Source: Chromera velia (Eukaryota; Sar; Chromeraceae). From it: 64,000 nt of DNA. The stretch covers positions 81,771 to 145,770 of the forward strand of contig JAHBMJ010005823.1 in the NCBI GenBank assembly GCA_018398765.1, given 5' to 3'. The first letter of the stretch is position 1. The number at the start of each line of letters is the position of its first letter. A program made the position numbers and the translations under genes. Under the pieces are notes generated by a model. The model ran no database searches and was not told the origin of the DNA. It was given only the letters and a program-made list of their open reading frames with translations. Below, in pieces: positions 46,791-58,900 of this stretch.

Positions 46791-49535
46791 ATGATTTTTA
46801 TTGACGATCACAGACCCGACAAGCTCCCTCTTCTCCCCTGCTACTCTCTGGAGGAGGTGCAAGTCTCAAGAGATGGGAGAGACGACTACGTGCGCCCCAG
46901 AGGCCATACGGAGGGAGGGGTCAAGCACTGGTTTGGAAGCATCCCGTATCATTTCCACTTTGGCTCCTACCTCCTTGGAGTCATTGGCCTCGTTGTGACA
47001 ATGCTGGTGACGTTTTTTTGGAATGGACAGGGTCCGTACTGCTTGAAATACGGTTGCCCTATCGTGACACCCCTGACTTTGCATCAGACTTGGGCCTCCC
47101 CTGACTGGCAGTCCCGTCTCGAGGGAGTTTGGTTTTTCGTCGTTTGGTTTTATTTCATGCCCCCCCTCATTTCGGGGTGGTTGCTCTACGTGTGCGGGTT
47201 TCTGAATCTCGCCGGTTTGACGCCGTCTAAAAGCGCCACACGTCACCAGGTGATCAAGGCCTTCACAATTCCCCCACAAGAAACGGGGGGGCCGCTGCGG
47301 CACCGACATATTCATTTCCGAGTGGTGACCAAAGGGAGGAACCCGGATCTGATCCAGCACACCCTCGAACACAACCTGAACACGGTACGCCCCTTCATAG
47401 CAGAGGGACTGTTGTTCAGTCCTGTGGTGGAAATCGTGACAGATCATGCACTCCCCAACATCCACACGTTGGAAGAGACGGGGCGTGCCGTCGGGGTGAC
47501 GGTGAGAGAAATACTGGTTCCCCCATCATACACCTGCCCTCAGGGGTCCCTCTACAAGGCCAGGGCACTGCACTATGCGAATGTAGTGACCCTAGGACTA
47601 GAAGAGGGGGGAGAGGGGGTGAATGGAGAGTCTCTAGAGAATACAGGGGGGCGGGACAGTCTGCATGATCAGCTTGAGGATGGGTTGTTTTTCGGAAGGG
47701 GAGAAGGAAATGGGGAAAGCCGTGAAACACATGCGGCCGCTTGCAACGGAGACACGCCCCCTGTGTCGAACAGGAAGATGTCTCCCGGTGGTTTGAGGAA
47801 GAATTTGGAAGGTTCTCGAGAAGCAGAGAGGGGTGGAGGGGGGATGGATGCTACTCAGACGGAGAGGGTGGTTTCGTGTGCAGCGTCTCTCTCGGTAACG
47901 GGAAGAGAGTCCGAGGGGGGCAGGGGGGGAATTGTGGATGGGGGGGGGATTTTATCCAGTTTGAGGGGGAGTGTGACAGACGATGATTTGATCGTTCACT
48001 TAGACGAAGAGACCAAATTGACCCCCCAGGCCCTCCAGGGCCTTCTTAGTTTCTATGCAGAGAGACACATTCAATATCTTGATGGAGCAGTGAGAAGGGA
48101 GGAGGAGATCAGGCAAACGCCTGCGTGGTTTCTTGGAAAGAACGCACAGAGAGGGGTAAGGAGAAGTGTGGAAGATGTGACACGCGGCTTTGATGCGATT
48201 GCGCAGGGGATTATTGTCTATGGGCAGGAGAGGCCAGTGGGGTCTCTTGCTGCCACCCTTGCAGACTCGACTAGAGTTTTGGATGATTTCACTAGGTTTC
48301 GTTTGTTTTTCTCCCTAGTGGGCGCCCCTCTCCAGGGGATGAAGGGTTCTTTTATTGCGGTTCCTGCAAGGTATGAGAGAAACCCGAGAAGTGAGGGAGA
48401 TATCGATGTTGCGGGTTGCACGTTTGATGTCGGTCCACGGTCTTCGATCACAGAAGATGCCGCGTGGGCGCTTCGTCTGGTTGAAAGGGGCGTGAGAATT
48501 GGGTTCATTCGGGGTATCCTCTTGGAGAAGTCTCCGTTTTCTTTTCGAGACTTTGTGAAACAAAGAGGGAGGTGGATTCAGGGGCTCTGGAAAGTGGCCC
48601 TTGATAGCGATGGACTGAAACTGTCCACCCGTCTCCCTCTTCTGATTGCCGTCTCCCTTTATTCCCTTGTGCCTGTCAACCTGATCCTTGGGCATGCGTT
48701 TGCTTTGTACACTTTTGGCACAGGTACGCTAGGGACGTTGACATGGACAGGTGTGTTTTTCCAGACGACCATGCAGGCGATGGCGTTGTGGGGGTATTCG
48801 TTCGGGGCCTTCCACAATCTCCGTCCACGGAATGCGGAGACGCGAGTAGGGCGTTTGTGCATGCAGGCAGAGAAGGTTTTTCTTTGCATTTTGTGTGGGG
48901 CTCTGGTGGATGTGTGGTTGTTGATGGAGGCAGCAGGAACTCTGTACGCCTTCTCAACTTGGCGCACGACCTCCCAGGGCTTTCACATCGTTGAAAAGGA
49001 TTTTGCCGGTCAGACTGGATCGAACAACGTTCTAGCAGCCCCCCCCCATGAGCCAAAGTGCCAAAAGCAAGAGCAAAAAAACAATCGTGTCTGGCAGCCT
49101 TCAGCAGGGGAGGGCAGGGGGGATGGCGCTGTGAGGTGCAGTCGGGGGAAAAGGGAAGGATCAGAAACGAGCAGTGCAGTCTCTGAAGCAGGTAGACGGG
49201 AGACTCTGCCTGCGGCTTTTGCCGGGGGCGTTCCGGGATTTTTCGAGAACGAAAGTTTAGATGTTCAGGGGGAGGGGGAGGTGGATGGCACTCAGAAAGT
49301 AGAACGAAAGGATCAGAGAGACAGCCAAGAAATGGAAAAAGATGGAAAGACAGGGGTGAATGGGGATTCAGGATCTCCAACAGGACTTCCCTCTCTTCAG
49401 CAGCGGTGCAGCCAGCCTTCTTCACGTTCTACAAGCGATGCAGGGCTCTCCAGTAGGCCCCGCACGTTCAGACTTGCAGCTGTAGCAGAAGGGGAAGGAC
49501 CGAACGTGGGGGGGGCATGTTTCGGACAGCCTTGA
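46791..49535 (+). CDS. Egghead-like GT2 beta-mannosyltransferase
   Basis: A single 914-codon frame from ATG to TGA. The N-terminus has two TM segments (about 58-80 and 112-140). The GT2 core follows: VVTKGRNPDLIQHTLEHNLN, VPPSYTCPQGSLYKARALHYA, the HLDEET motif (Asp405-Glu407), QGMKGSFIAVP, the acceptor-site TED (Glu555-Asp556) and QRGRW (591-595), then several C-terminal TM helices. This motif set is that of the egghead family (beta-1,4-mannosyltransferase acting on glucosylceramide in animals), so an ER/Golgi glycolipid role is likely. An insertion of about 120 residues rich in Gly, Glu and Ser splits the core before HLDEET, and the last 170 residues are low-complexity and charged. The absence of introns is notable beside the intron-rich genes nearby. 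Confidence 0.82.
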   Translation: MIFIDDHRPDKLPLLPCYSLEEVQVSRDGRDDYVRPRGHTEGGVKHWFGSIPYHFHFGSYLLGVIGLVVTMLVTFFWNGQGPYCLKYGCPIVTPLTLHQTWASPDWQSRLEGVWFFVVWFYFMPPLISGWLLYVCGFLNLAGLTPSKSATRHQVIKAFTIPPQETGGPLRHRHIHFRVVTKGRNPDLIQHTLEHNLNTVRPFIAEGLLFSPVVEIVTDHALPNIHTLEETGRAVGVTVREILVPPSYTCPQGSLYKARALHYANVVTLGLEEGGEGVNGESLENTGGRDSLHDQLEDGLFFGRGEGNGESRETHAAACNGDTPPVSNRKMSPGGLRKNLEGSREAERGGGGMDATQTERVVSCAASLSVTGRESEGGRGGIVDGGGILSSLRGSVTDDDLIVHLDEETKLTPQALQGLLSFYAERHIQYLDGAVRREEEIRQTPAWFLGKNAQRGVRRSVEDVTRGFDAIAQGIIVYGQERPVGSLAATLADSTRVLDDFTRFRLFFSLVGAPLQGMKGSFIAVPARYERNPRSEGDIDVAGCTFDVGPRSSITEDAAWALRLVERGVRIGFIRGILLEKSPFSFRDFVKQRGRWIQGLWKVALDSDGLKLSTRLPLLIAVSLYSLVPVNLILGHAFALYTFGTGTLGTLTWTGVFFQTTMQAMALWGYSFGAFHNLRPRNAETRVGRLCMQAEKVFLCILCGALVDVWLLMEAAGTLYAFSTWRTTSQGFHIVEKDFAGQTGSNNVLAAPPHEPKCQKQEQKNNRVWQPSAGEGRGDGAVRCSRGKREGSETSSAVSEAGRRETLPAAFAGGVPGFFENESLDVQGEGEVDGTQKVERKDQRDSQEMEKDGKTGVNGDSGSPTGLPSLQQRCSQPSSRSTSDAGLSSRPRTFRLAAVAEGEGPNVGGACFGQP

Positions 49536-50753
49536 AAGATCAGTGGTGTTTGAAATTTGCGAATGTACAAATCGGGCTCGAGTGGTTTGTTTCTGATGTA
49601 GTTTTTCATCGCAGAGGTCTTTCTCCGAGTGTGGCTCTATTGTCGTGAGTTTCCTTGCTTGCTTTTAGCTGGTGAGAGACTCCGATATGTAGTATGTACG
49701 TGGGTGCATTCAAAGCACTCAATTCCAACAGAATTGTCTGTGGAGTCTCCATGTCTTCAATTTTTTGCTTTCTTTCTCTTTGTACATGTTCAGATCGTCT
49801 GCGTGTCCATAACTGCCAGCGAGAGCACTTCCATTCATCTCATACATTGCGAGGATCTGTTTAGATGTGTTTTTCTTCAACCTTTTCACTGGTTTTTGGC
49901 TGTCGCTTTGTTTTGCTTGCACTAGCAGCACTACTAGCGTGTGCAATCAAAATGATACATACTAATAGTTGAATGTGTGCATTATCGTATGCATGAATCA
50001 AATACAGATGAAATCAGATGAATTGATTTGAGAACTCATGGAATACAATTGATTTAATAATTTTAATTTCCAGTTTACTTAAACTATATTTTGCTCACAT
50101 CTGGAATTCTAATACCCCTTTGGTGCTATTCAATTTTTTGTGAGGCTCTTGAACGAAGTCACCAAAATCTGCCTATCGCGTCTTTGTGTCATCGAAATCT
50201 TGCCACCTTCTAGCCTTCTGCCTGCACGCATGCCCGCCCAGCCGCGCCGCCTGCATACCGCCTGCTTGCCCGCGCATGCCGCCTGCCTGCTGTATGCATT
50301 AGGCAATCTCACTGATAGGTGTGCATACCAATATGCGGCTGTATGCGGTTATGTCCGACCAAGCTAATTTTGATGCGTTGCACGTCTCCTCTTTTTCTTT
50401 TCTTCTTTTTTTCCGACCGCATGTGCAAGCCAATGTGCTAGGCGTAGGATATTAAAAATAATAATCAAAAATAATAATCAAAACAAAAAAAAAATGATGA
50501 TATGATTCAAATGCAAAAAATGTACAATTTGACCTATAGGTTACTACTAAGACCTTCTGGTCACCTAAAAACGTCTTCAAAAATTCAAATTTATTGTTTT
50601 AGGATTTTTCAAAGCAATTTTATCGATTTTTATGGAGATAAATTTTTGAAGTTAGTCTGTACACGATAGGCTGACTTACACAATTTTTGCATTTCCCTCT
50701 CCAAGAATTTTAACAACTCTAATTGGCACCTCTGCCCATCCACTAACCCACCC
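49536..50753. other. AT-rich intergenic stretch, no gene seen
   Basis: Contains a GCCTGC-rich short repeat at about 50215-50295 and A/T homopolymers. No coding or RNA feature was recognised. Confidence 0.55.
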
Positions 50754-52200
50754 TCATCTATGAGGAATGACAAACTGAAATATCCGTATATCCAAGATAT
50801 TTGATTATGAAATATCCAAATATCCAGATATTTGAAGATATTTAGGGATATTTGTGATATTTCAAGATATTTTAAGATATTTGATGATATTTCACCAAAT
50901 AATTATTTCAAATAATTTCATTATCATTATCATTATCTTTCATTATCTTATGTATGACTCAGACTTAGATAGAAATAATGGGGGATAGAAATAATTGCAA
51001 ATATCCTCAAATATCTTAGATATTTCAGTTTATCATTTCTCATAGATGTTGAAAAAGAATGTGATCGGTAAGTCAAACTTGAAGCTCAAACTGTTAGTGT
51101 TCACTGGCACTGGCAATTCTAAAGTTCAGAAATCAAAATTAAAAGTTTTAAAGTTTATTTAAGTTTAAAGTTGGGTATTACTTCAAGTTGAAAGTTATAG
51201 GAGTACTTTTAAGTTTGAATGCGTTTAATGTCGTAAATACCGGCAGATCCATATACATGGCGGATCATCGGTTGTTGAGCGGCGATCAGGAAGAGTAAGA
51301 ACACGATCGACCACTTCGTTTGCATGGGCAATAAAATATTTTTTCACTTTCCGTCGATAGGGGGCATGTAAAAGATAGCAGTATGAAGGGAGCACCTCAA
51401 GTCCTTCATATGCTTGATAAAATACAAATTGCACGCCTTCAAGAACGCCACGCAGGGAAGACGGTACCGTCTTTTTCTCAACTTGAAAGAAAAAAAGGAT
51501 CTCTGCAAACCCCACTCTAACACATAGGCCCTGATCCCTTTCATCGTTTTGCTCACGCCGGCGTGAAGGGATATAATCGCGCTCGTCATACTGAAGCCGA
51601 GCTGTGTCCCGGTACGGAACGCCCCGGATTAGCATCCTTTCAAAGGATTTAATGGAGCATTCCTCTGACCCGTCTGCATGAAGAACAAGGTTGTCTTCAA
51701 CAATCATCCGTCGGAACTGCCCAACATCCCTTAAGACCTTTGTCTGATAAAGAACGAACTTCATCTCCAGAACATGGTTGCCAATCAACCGTTTGATGCT
51801 CTCCACATTTCCTCTCCACCCAGCTTGCCCGAATATGTGCTCAATGAGAGCATCCCGAAAGGCGTCCCCTTCCGTTTCGGTAACTCCAGTTTTTAAAGCC
51901 ACTTCTGCACAATCTGATTGACCATACGGTTGAACAAAAGGGAACCGTTGCTCCTGCAATTTCTTTGCGGCTGCAAGGATTCTTTTCCTCTCTTGCTCAA
52001 ATGCAAAAAGTCCCTCAACCATCTCTCCCTCTAACACACGCATTGAAAGAGAAAAATCGAAGTATCGGCGGGTAATTACACCCAGCAGCCGATTTATCTT
52101 AGATATTTGGGATATGTAAAGATATTTAATGGGGGATAGAAATATCTCCAAATATCCTGAAATATCTCAGATATTTCAGTTTGTCATTCCTCATAGATGA
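50754..52200. mobile_element. TIR DNA transposon with perfect 31-bp ends
   Basis: The 31 bases at 50754-50784 (TCATCTATGAGGAATGACAA...) are exactly the reverse complement of 52170-52200. A third, imperfect inverted copy ends near 51056, so the left 300 bp alone looks like a MITE of the same family. GATATTT repeats fill the subterminal regions. One long minus-strand ORF occupies the right two-thirds. The target duplication is not clear. Confidence 0.75.
51225..52043 (-). CDS. Transposon-borne ORF of unknown function
   Basis: From the first ATG at about 52043 the frame gives about 272 residues and stops at 51225. The open frame continues upstream into the terminal repeat (to 52151) without an ATG. 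Visible features are an ERMLIRG segment, then RLQYDERDYIPSRRREQNDE, a hydrophobic FAEILFFFQVE and a basic RRKVKKYFI near the C-terminus. The arrangement recalls accessory proteins of large cut-and-paste transposons, but I cannot name the family and see no DDE triad. It may be cargo or a trans-acting factor. The 1.4-kb element is too short to include a typical transposase elsewhere. Confidence 0.5.
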   Translation of the reverse strand: MRVLEGEMVEGLFAFEQERKRILAAAKKLQEQRFPFVQPYGQSDCAEVALKTGVTETEGDAFRDALIEHIFGQAGWRGNVESIKRLIGNHVLEMKFVLYQTKVLRDVGQFRRMIVEDNLVLHADGSEECSIKSFERMLIRGVPYRDTARLQYDERDYIPSRRREQNDERDQGLCVRVGFAEILFFFQVEKKTVPSSLRGVLEGVQFVFYQAYEGLEVLPSYCYLLHAPYRRKVKKYFIAHANEVVDRVLTLPDRRSTTDDPPCIWICRYLRH

Positions 52201-52567
52201 CACAGATTTGTACGTGTTCTTTTTTTGGAGCAAATTCTCCTCTAGTCGATCTCTTCTCTTTCTCCGCTCTCCCTTGTTATGTTCTGCACCACATTTTATA
52301 ACCGTATCTTGCCGCAATCTTTTTTTTTCAAAAGTTTTACAACTAGTTTTATAAATTACAAAGCGGTATTTGTATATAAAATATATATTCAAGAAGTTAT
52401 CAATTTAATTATACTAAAGTCCTAAATTTTTTGCATTTGGTTTGGCAGCTTTAGCCTAATTGGAAGTTTAATGTTCAGTCTGAGGTTCGGCAAAAGTTTA
52501 CTTCCCGTCTCCGTCCGTGTTCCTTGGTGCTTGTGCCGCGGCAATGCTACTCTCATTAGGCCCCGGT

Positions 52568-52580
52568 TTGTGTGTGTGTC

Positions 52581-52611
<31 letters not shown>

Positions 52612-52710
52612 GCCTGTGCGATCCTGTGCGTGTGTGTGTGTGTATGTATATGTGTGTGTGTGTGTGTCTGTGTGTGTGAGTGAGTGAGTGGGTGAGTGGG
52701 TGAGTGTGTG

Positions 52711-52742
<32 letters not shown>

Positions 52743-52743
52743 C

Positions 52744-52778
<35 letters not shown>
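52568..52778. repeat. (TG)n microsatellite
   Basis: A long TG tract with GAGTGAGTG interruptions; a second lies at 53241-53380. Surrounding DNA (52200-53600) has short frames that could be exons separated by TG-rich introns, but none is convincing. Confidence 0.9.
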
Positions 52779-52779
<1 letters not shown>

Positions 52780-53240
52780 CAAGTCTTCCTCTCTACCCCC
52801 TTCTTCCGTTCTCTTTTGTTTCCATTCGTACAGCATTAGTACGATGCTTGTGCCTGCCGTTTCTTATTTGCACGAAGGGTTGGCAAGTGAAATGCCCTCA
52901 ACCCCCGTGCCCTGGCAGCATGCAACCCCGTACAGAACCGAAGCTCAGGGGGGGGAGAAAGTGACTGCTCTCCCACTCTGCGGCACCCCTCGGTCCCTCC
53001 CCTCTATCTGATGTTTTTTTTTTGGCTTTTCTGCTCTGGTTCTTCCTTCTGGTCGACAAGCTTGGCTTCACTTGCCAGCCAGCATGCAAACTCGTTTCCA
53101 AGCGAAGGGCGAGTCCCGTTTCCGGGAGTCGCAGTCACACATCTCTCTGCACTTGTCGACCAGGTGTCCGTTGCTTTTCGCCTTTCTGTGGAGCTTTCTA
53201 GTTCCGTTTACCTCTTCTTATTTTGCATCTCTCTTTGTCA

Positions 53241-53262
53241 AGGTGTGTGCGTGTGCGTGTGT

Positions 53263-53301
<39 letters not shown>

Positions 53302-53332
53302 TGTGTGTATGTGTGTGTGTGTGTGTATGTGC

Positions 53333-53380
<48 letters not shown>
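53241..53380. repeat. (TG)n microsatellite
   Basis: TG/TATG tract. The following stretch to 53601 holds an open frame ending [13 protein letters not shown] that might be a last exon; support is too thin for a call. Confidence 0.9.
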
Positions 53381-53381
<1 letters not shown>

Positions 53382-53601
53382 CTCGCACGCTCAGGCCCCG
53401 TCTGCTCCAGGTTCTCCCCTTCTTCCAGCTGCGAGCCGATGGACAGAGCCACTGTGTGCTGAAAGCTTTCTGTTCTATGGCGCCAACACGGCATGCGGCA
53501 ATGGGACTGGGGGGAGAGGAATACATAGGGTGCATCTGAATGACAAGAAGGCTGTGGTCCTCCTGTTCCACTTCAAAAGTCTGGAAGAGAACATTGAGTA
53601 A

Positions 53602-54389
53602 CGCTGGACGTCTACTCACGTGCCCCTCGGTGGCTCCTTTCTTGGTTTCTTCTCCACCCGCATGGGGCCACTGCGGCATGTAAAAAATCATTTGCGTGCC
53701 TATGGCACGAAAAAGTGTCCAAGGGAATCAAGAGAATCGACGGATTCTCAAACAGACAGGAGTGAAGAAAGCGATCGAGTCCGTCACAAAAGAAAAGTAG
53801 AGGAGAAGAAGTAGATGGTCGATCAATATGATCGCACACATACAACCAACAGACGGACACACAGGAACGATCTCTCGAATTCATTTCCAACCATCCACCC
53901 AAGCCCTTCGCGTTTGCCTTTTCTTCTTCTGGTCAGAAGAAGAGGGCTGGAGCCTTCCTTTTGTGCTCAACAGAGCAGCCCCTCTTCCCGCCCATTCAAC
54001 GACCTTTAACCTCCTCTAAAGGGCAGACAGGCACTCAAGGTTTGTCCACGGTCCGTCGCTCGGACACCACTTGGGTGCACGCTGCAGACCGATTGACGCC
54101 TCCCCTTGTCAGTGAGAGTCTGCAGCGAGAGAATTACGTCGATCGCACTTCATTTTTCTTCTCCATGATAGGGCGAAGTCGTGCATAAGGCTTCAGAGGC
54201 GGTGGGCATGAGGACGTACATGCTGTGCTTCCCTTTTGGCGGAGCGAGACAGACGTAAGGAGATTTAGAGAACAAATTGAACGCAAAAAGAAAAGAAAAG
54301 GCAACCACTGGACAATCAAGAAACGAAAAATAAAGAAAACAACGAAGGAAGAAAGAAAGGAAGGAAGGAAGGAAGGAAGAAAGGAAGAA

Positions 54390-54425
<36 letters not shown>

Positions 54426-54979
54426 GACCACAAGTACACTCAATGCTGGTTAATTCATAAGACCTCACTGAAACATATGACGAAAAAGAAAAAGAACGAG
54501 AGGCACAGTGGCAGCGCGTGTGGAGAAGGAAAAGGAAAAGAATCGCCGAGCACCAGTTACTTAAAGACAGCAATTAAGGGCGTGCATGAACTTTTTCTGT
54601 CGCTTGTCCCAGGCCTTCCGTGTCGTCGTCCCCCCCCTTTCCTCTGCCTCTATGCAGCGAATTGGTTTTTCTTTCCCTTCCCGGTTGATTAATTCCGCTT
54701 TCCCCCAACGCCCTCTGTCTTTCGTCTCCTCAGCTCAGCAGTGACACCGCATACGGAAAAGAAAACACACAAATGAACGAAAAATGAACTCCAGAGACTC
54801 GTTACTTCACCGTGTGGTCACGGGATCAGAAAAAAAAGGTAGAGAATAGCGAGGAAGGCAGAGGAATACAGGATCAAAGAATGTCGACAGACAACGGTGC
54901 TTGTCTGGAGAAAGAGAAGTCAGAAAAGATTTGCATCAATATATCTCTCTGTCTTCTGCAGAGAGAAGCAGACAAGAAA

Positions 54980-55013
<34 letters not shown>

Positions 55014-55939
55014 AGCGTACAAACGAATGAAACAAACCCACACACCCAACAAGGAGTGCATGTCTTCCCAAGTGGGACTCATCCGAACTCCATGAAGAGC
55101 TTTTTATACAGGTTGAGCTCAGCCGTTTGGCCTGCAAACACCTTGACAGGCTGAGCAAAAGCGACAAAAACAGTAACAGCGCAGCGAGCAGAAAGAGGAG
55201 AAAAGAAGACGACTTCGAGAGAGAGAAAGAGTAGAAAAGAAAGAGCCAGACCCGCACCCATCCCAACCCATTCCCTGAGGAAAATCCTCGTCCCTCATTC
55301 AATTGCTTTTTACATCCTTCCTTCGAAAACGGATTCGTTCCACCAACCAACCGACCGTCAACTCAGCCCGGGGGGAGGAGGGAAGAGGGGACAGCATGCA
55401 GAGAAAGACAGAGGGGAGATCGAGAACCGCGTCATTTTCTTTGTCTTTGTCATGTTGCTTTTCACCCTCCACGTCATCTCCATGCCCCTTCCCCTGGACG
55501 ATCCGGCTTTGCTGCCTCTTCCCCTAAGGCTTCTCTTTCTCTTCTCTTGCTTGACCGCCTCTCGCGTCCAAAGGCGTGCAGGCGTGAAAGAAGGAGGAAG
55601 AAAAGCGTGAAAACCTTCATTGTCTTGCCCGCACAAATACATTGATGGCCCAATAAAGCGCACGCATGCGTGCAGGGAGAGGAAAGCAGAAAAGGGAAAA
55701 GCAAGATAGATGGCATGCAGTGACTGTCACGATGTACGCATTCAAGATTGGATACTTCGGGCAAGAGCGTCAAAACGAAACACACCCAAGCCTTTATCGA
55801 CAGGAAGAAAGAGGGGAAATGTTGTTTGACGACCCTGAAAGCAAGCAAGAGACAGAGCGAGAACATTTCTTTGATTTTTCCGAAGCTCGGCTCTTTCATC
55901 CCTGCCTCCAACAACAACAACAGAGGCGCGCGGTCGTGC
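53602..55939. other. Intergenic/3' flank with GAAA and ACAG repeats
   Basis: Contains (GGAA/GAAA)n at about 54345-54427 and (GACA)n at about 54983-55012. Reading frames are composition-driven. No gene was recognised. Confidence 0.55.
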
Positions 55940-58900
55940 TCACAATCTTTGAGAGCATTGCCGCCTCACATTTCGCATTGCTTGTACCCTTGCTGTCTTT
56001 TCTTGGAGCTCTAGAGACAACCGACGATCCCGTTCTGCTGTTCTCTTCCTCTTCTCTTCCTTCACCGCCTCTCGTGTCTGGCTTGCTCTGCGTTTCTCCT
56101 CCTCCCTCCTTGCATGCAGAGACTTGGCCTCCCTCATCCTTGCCTCCCAGACTTTCTGAGCATTACTTTGGAGGGCGGAAGAATCGCACTGAGCCTTCGA
56201 CTCTCGCCTCTGTCTCCTCTCCTCCCTCTCCCTCTGAAGGGACTTTGCAGCACGTTGCCGCATGTCGGCCCTGCGGAGCTCCGCGGTACCCGCGCGAAGG
56301 AGCGCAGGCGAGGGATAGATCTGCTGCTCGTTACGGAGTCGCGCATGAGATCGCGCAGCTCTTGACTGTGGTTCCCCTTCAGGAAGGGGAACGATCAAGG
56401 CAGACGTATGATCTGCTTGAACCTGCTCGAGGGACTGCTCTTTGTCTTCCAGATCGCCCCCCCCCTCTCTCTTGAACAAGCCAACGGATTCCGAATCAGA
56501 CGGAAGACTGGAATGGACGTTGGAGTCTCTCTTTCCTCCCTGTGACTCTGCAGGCACGCTTGCAGGTGCAGAATCGACGGGCACCTCGGATTCTCCCCCA
56601 CCCCCGTCTCTCTCGAACAAGCCAACGGATTCCGAATCAGACGGGAGACTGGAATGGACGTTGGAGTCTCTCTTTCCCCCCTGTGACTCTGCAGGCACGC
56701 TTGCAGGTGCAGAATCGACGGGCACCTCGGACTCTCCCCCCCTCCCCTGTCTCTCGAACAAGCCAACGGGTTCCGAATCAGACGGAAGACCGGAATGGAC
56801 GTTGGAGTCTCTCTTTCCCCCCTGTGACTCTGCAGGCACGCTTGCAGGTGCAGAATCGACGGGCACCTCGGACTCTCCCCCACCCCCGTCTCTCTCGAAC
56901 AAGCCAACGGATTCCGAATCAGACGGAAGACCGGAATGGACGTTGGAGTCTCTCTTTCCCCCCTGTGACTCTGCAGGCACGCTTTCAGGGGGAAGACCGA
57001 AGAACAGTCCCTCCGCCCCTCCCCCCCCGACGCTCTCTTCATCACTCCCTGCTACATTGAAACAGCCACACTGACACTCTCCGACAGCTTGCCAGAGGGC
57101 GCGAGGCAGCTGATGTGCGCACTGCAGGACGGCAACCACTCTCCGTCGCATCTCGCGATGGGCATGCAACAGATGGCTGACGGATGTGACTAGCGAGCAT
57201 AGAACTTGAGACTCTGAAACTCCGAACCGCTGACGGGGAGACAGATCTATCAGCCCGTCAGGAGTGACCTGACTCCCCTCCCCCCTCTGTCCCCTCACCT
57301 GCAGACCAAGAGACTTGGCCCACTCTTGAATGAAGGAAGCGAAGAGGGGCAACCTGGTAAGCACAGAGACTCGCATTCCTGTGCCCACGTTCGAAGGACA
57401 TGAAGTCACGAAGCCAAACTTGGCATCTCTAGCAAATGCCCTGTCTCCCCTCTCTCTCTCGTTCTCTGTTGCCAGACGGGATTCGAGTTCAGACAAGACC
57501 AGAGAGAGACGCGAGAAAAGGACGGGGAAATCGACCTGGTCAGAGAGTACCTGCACTCGGAGATGATCCTCCTCCCCCACCCATACACGCACCACACCAT
57601 CCTCAGATATGAACCCCCCCCTGCCAACAGGCCAATCCGTATTCACCCCTGCATCTTCAAAGTACTCCCCCGAGGGCGGGAAGAGCACCCTATCTTTCTG
57701 CAGCTGCTCAGCCCATTCGGGAGAGCACTCTGACAACGTGAAGAATGTCCCTCTCTCGACTTCTTCGATGGCTCTCTTGACACACTGAAGCAGCTCTGTC
57801 CTCTCCTCTGCAGACATCTGGGAAGGGAGACGGAATCTGCGGAGGTTGCGTGCCACGCGGATACGGAGAGAGACCCTCTCCCCGTACTTGTGCAGGGAGG
57901 GGACAGAGGCCGGCAGAGAAGCAAAGTCTTCGGCAGGTTGCACAACCCCGTCCGAAACTCCATGGGCGAATCTGACCAGAGGTCCAAACGACTCCTTGAA
58001 GGTTGTCAGATCTGCTGGGTGGCCCAGAACGCACCCTGCCCAACCCAAAGTCACAAGGTCCCAACAAGAGAGATAGGAATCTGCAGACTGGGGGTTTGTC
58101 TGCTGCCAAAACAGGGCAGGGGAGAAGAAATCGACCCACGACTGTGGCCCCCTTCCTCTGTGCTGCAGCTGTGCCAGTTGAATGTTTTGCAACTTTTGGA
58201 GTCTCTGTCTGAGCACGGGGGCCACGTCGGGATTTGCAAGTTCGTCGCTCCACCTGACAATGAGGGGGTCGAACTCTGGGGCTCTGTCATTGGGGAGAGC
58301 ATGGATGAGCAGAGAAAGTCGCCTCACCTCCTCTTTGCAGGACCTGCTTGCTTCTCTGCGAGCTTCTGTACGTTGGGCGGGGGGAGCAACAGGCGAGACC
58401 GAAGAGGGGCCGTCACTGTGCAATGAGACGGATTCGTCAGACAGAGGAATGCTGGGGGGGTCGGCTCTTGGTTCATCAACCTCGATCATGTATCCCTCGG
58501 ACACTGACTCTTCTTCGAAGTCTTTCTCTGAGCGACAAGGAGTCGCGGGGGGGCTTGCAGAATGAGATGCAGCAAGGAACACCAAGGGGGGGACGATGTG
58601 GGGGGGTACACTGGAGTGGGCTCCTTGTGTGGGGATGGCTTCTTGATCGTCTTCGACTTGGATGGACATTGTGTCTGTGTGTGAAGGGGGCGACTCCGAC
58701 CTGGCTTCTATATGGGAGACAGAAGAGGTTTCGGTGGGGGGTTTTAGGGGGCGGTTGCAGTTGATTTCCTGATTTGGAGATGCGTTGTGAGTGGACTGGG
58801 GACATCCGAGCGAAAACAACCATTGCTGGAATGAACGGGAGGACGCCAGAAACCAAGACGCCAGCGAAGCCGTTGCCAAGAAAGCAAAGGCAACTACTCG

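Noticed and set aside
53396-53601. Possible last exon ending [13 protein letters not shown]
   Set aside because: The sequence looks protein-like, but no in-frame splice chain to an upstream ATG could be built through the TG repeats.
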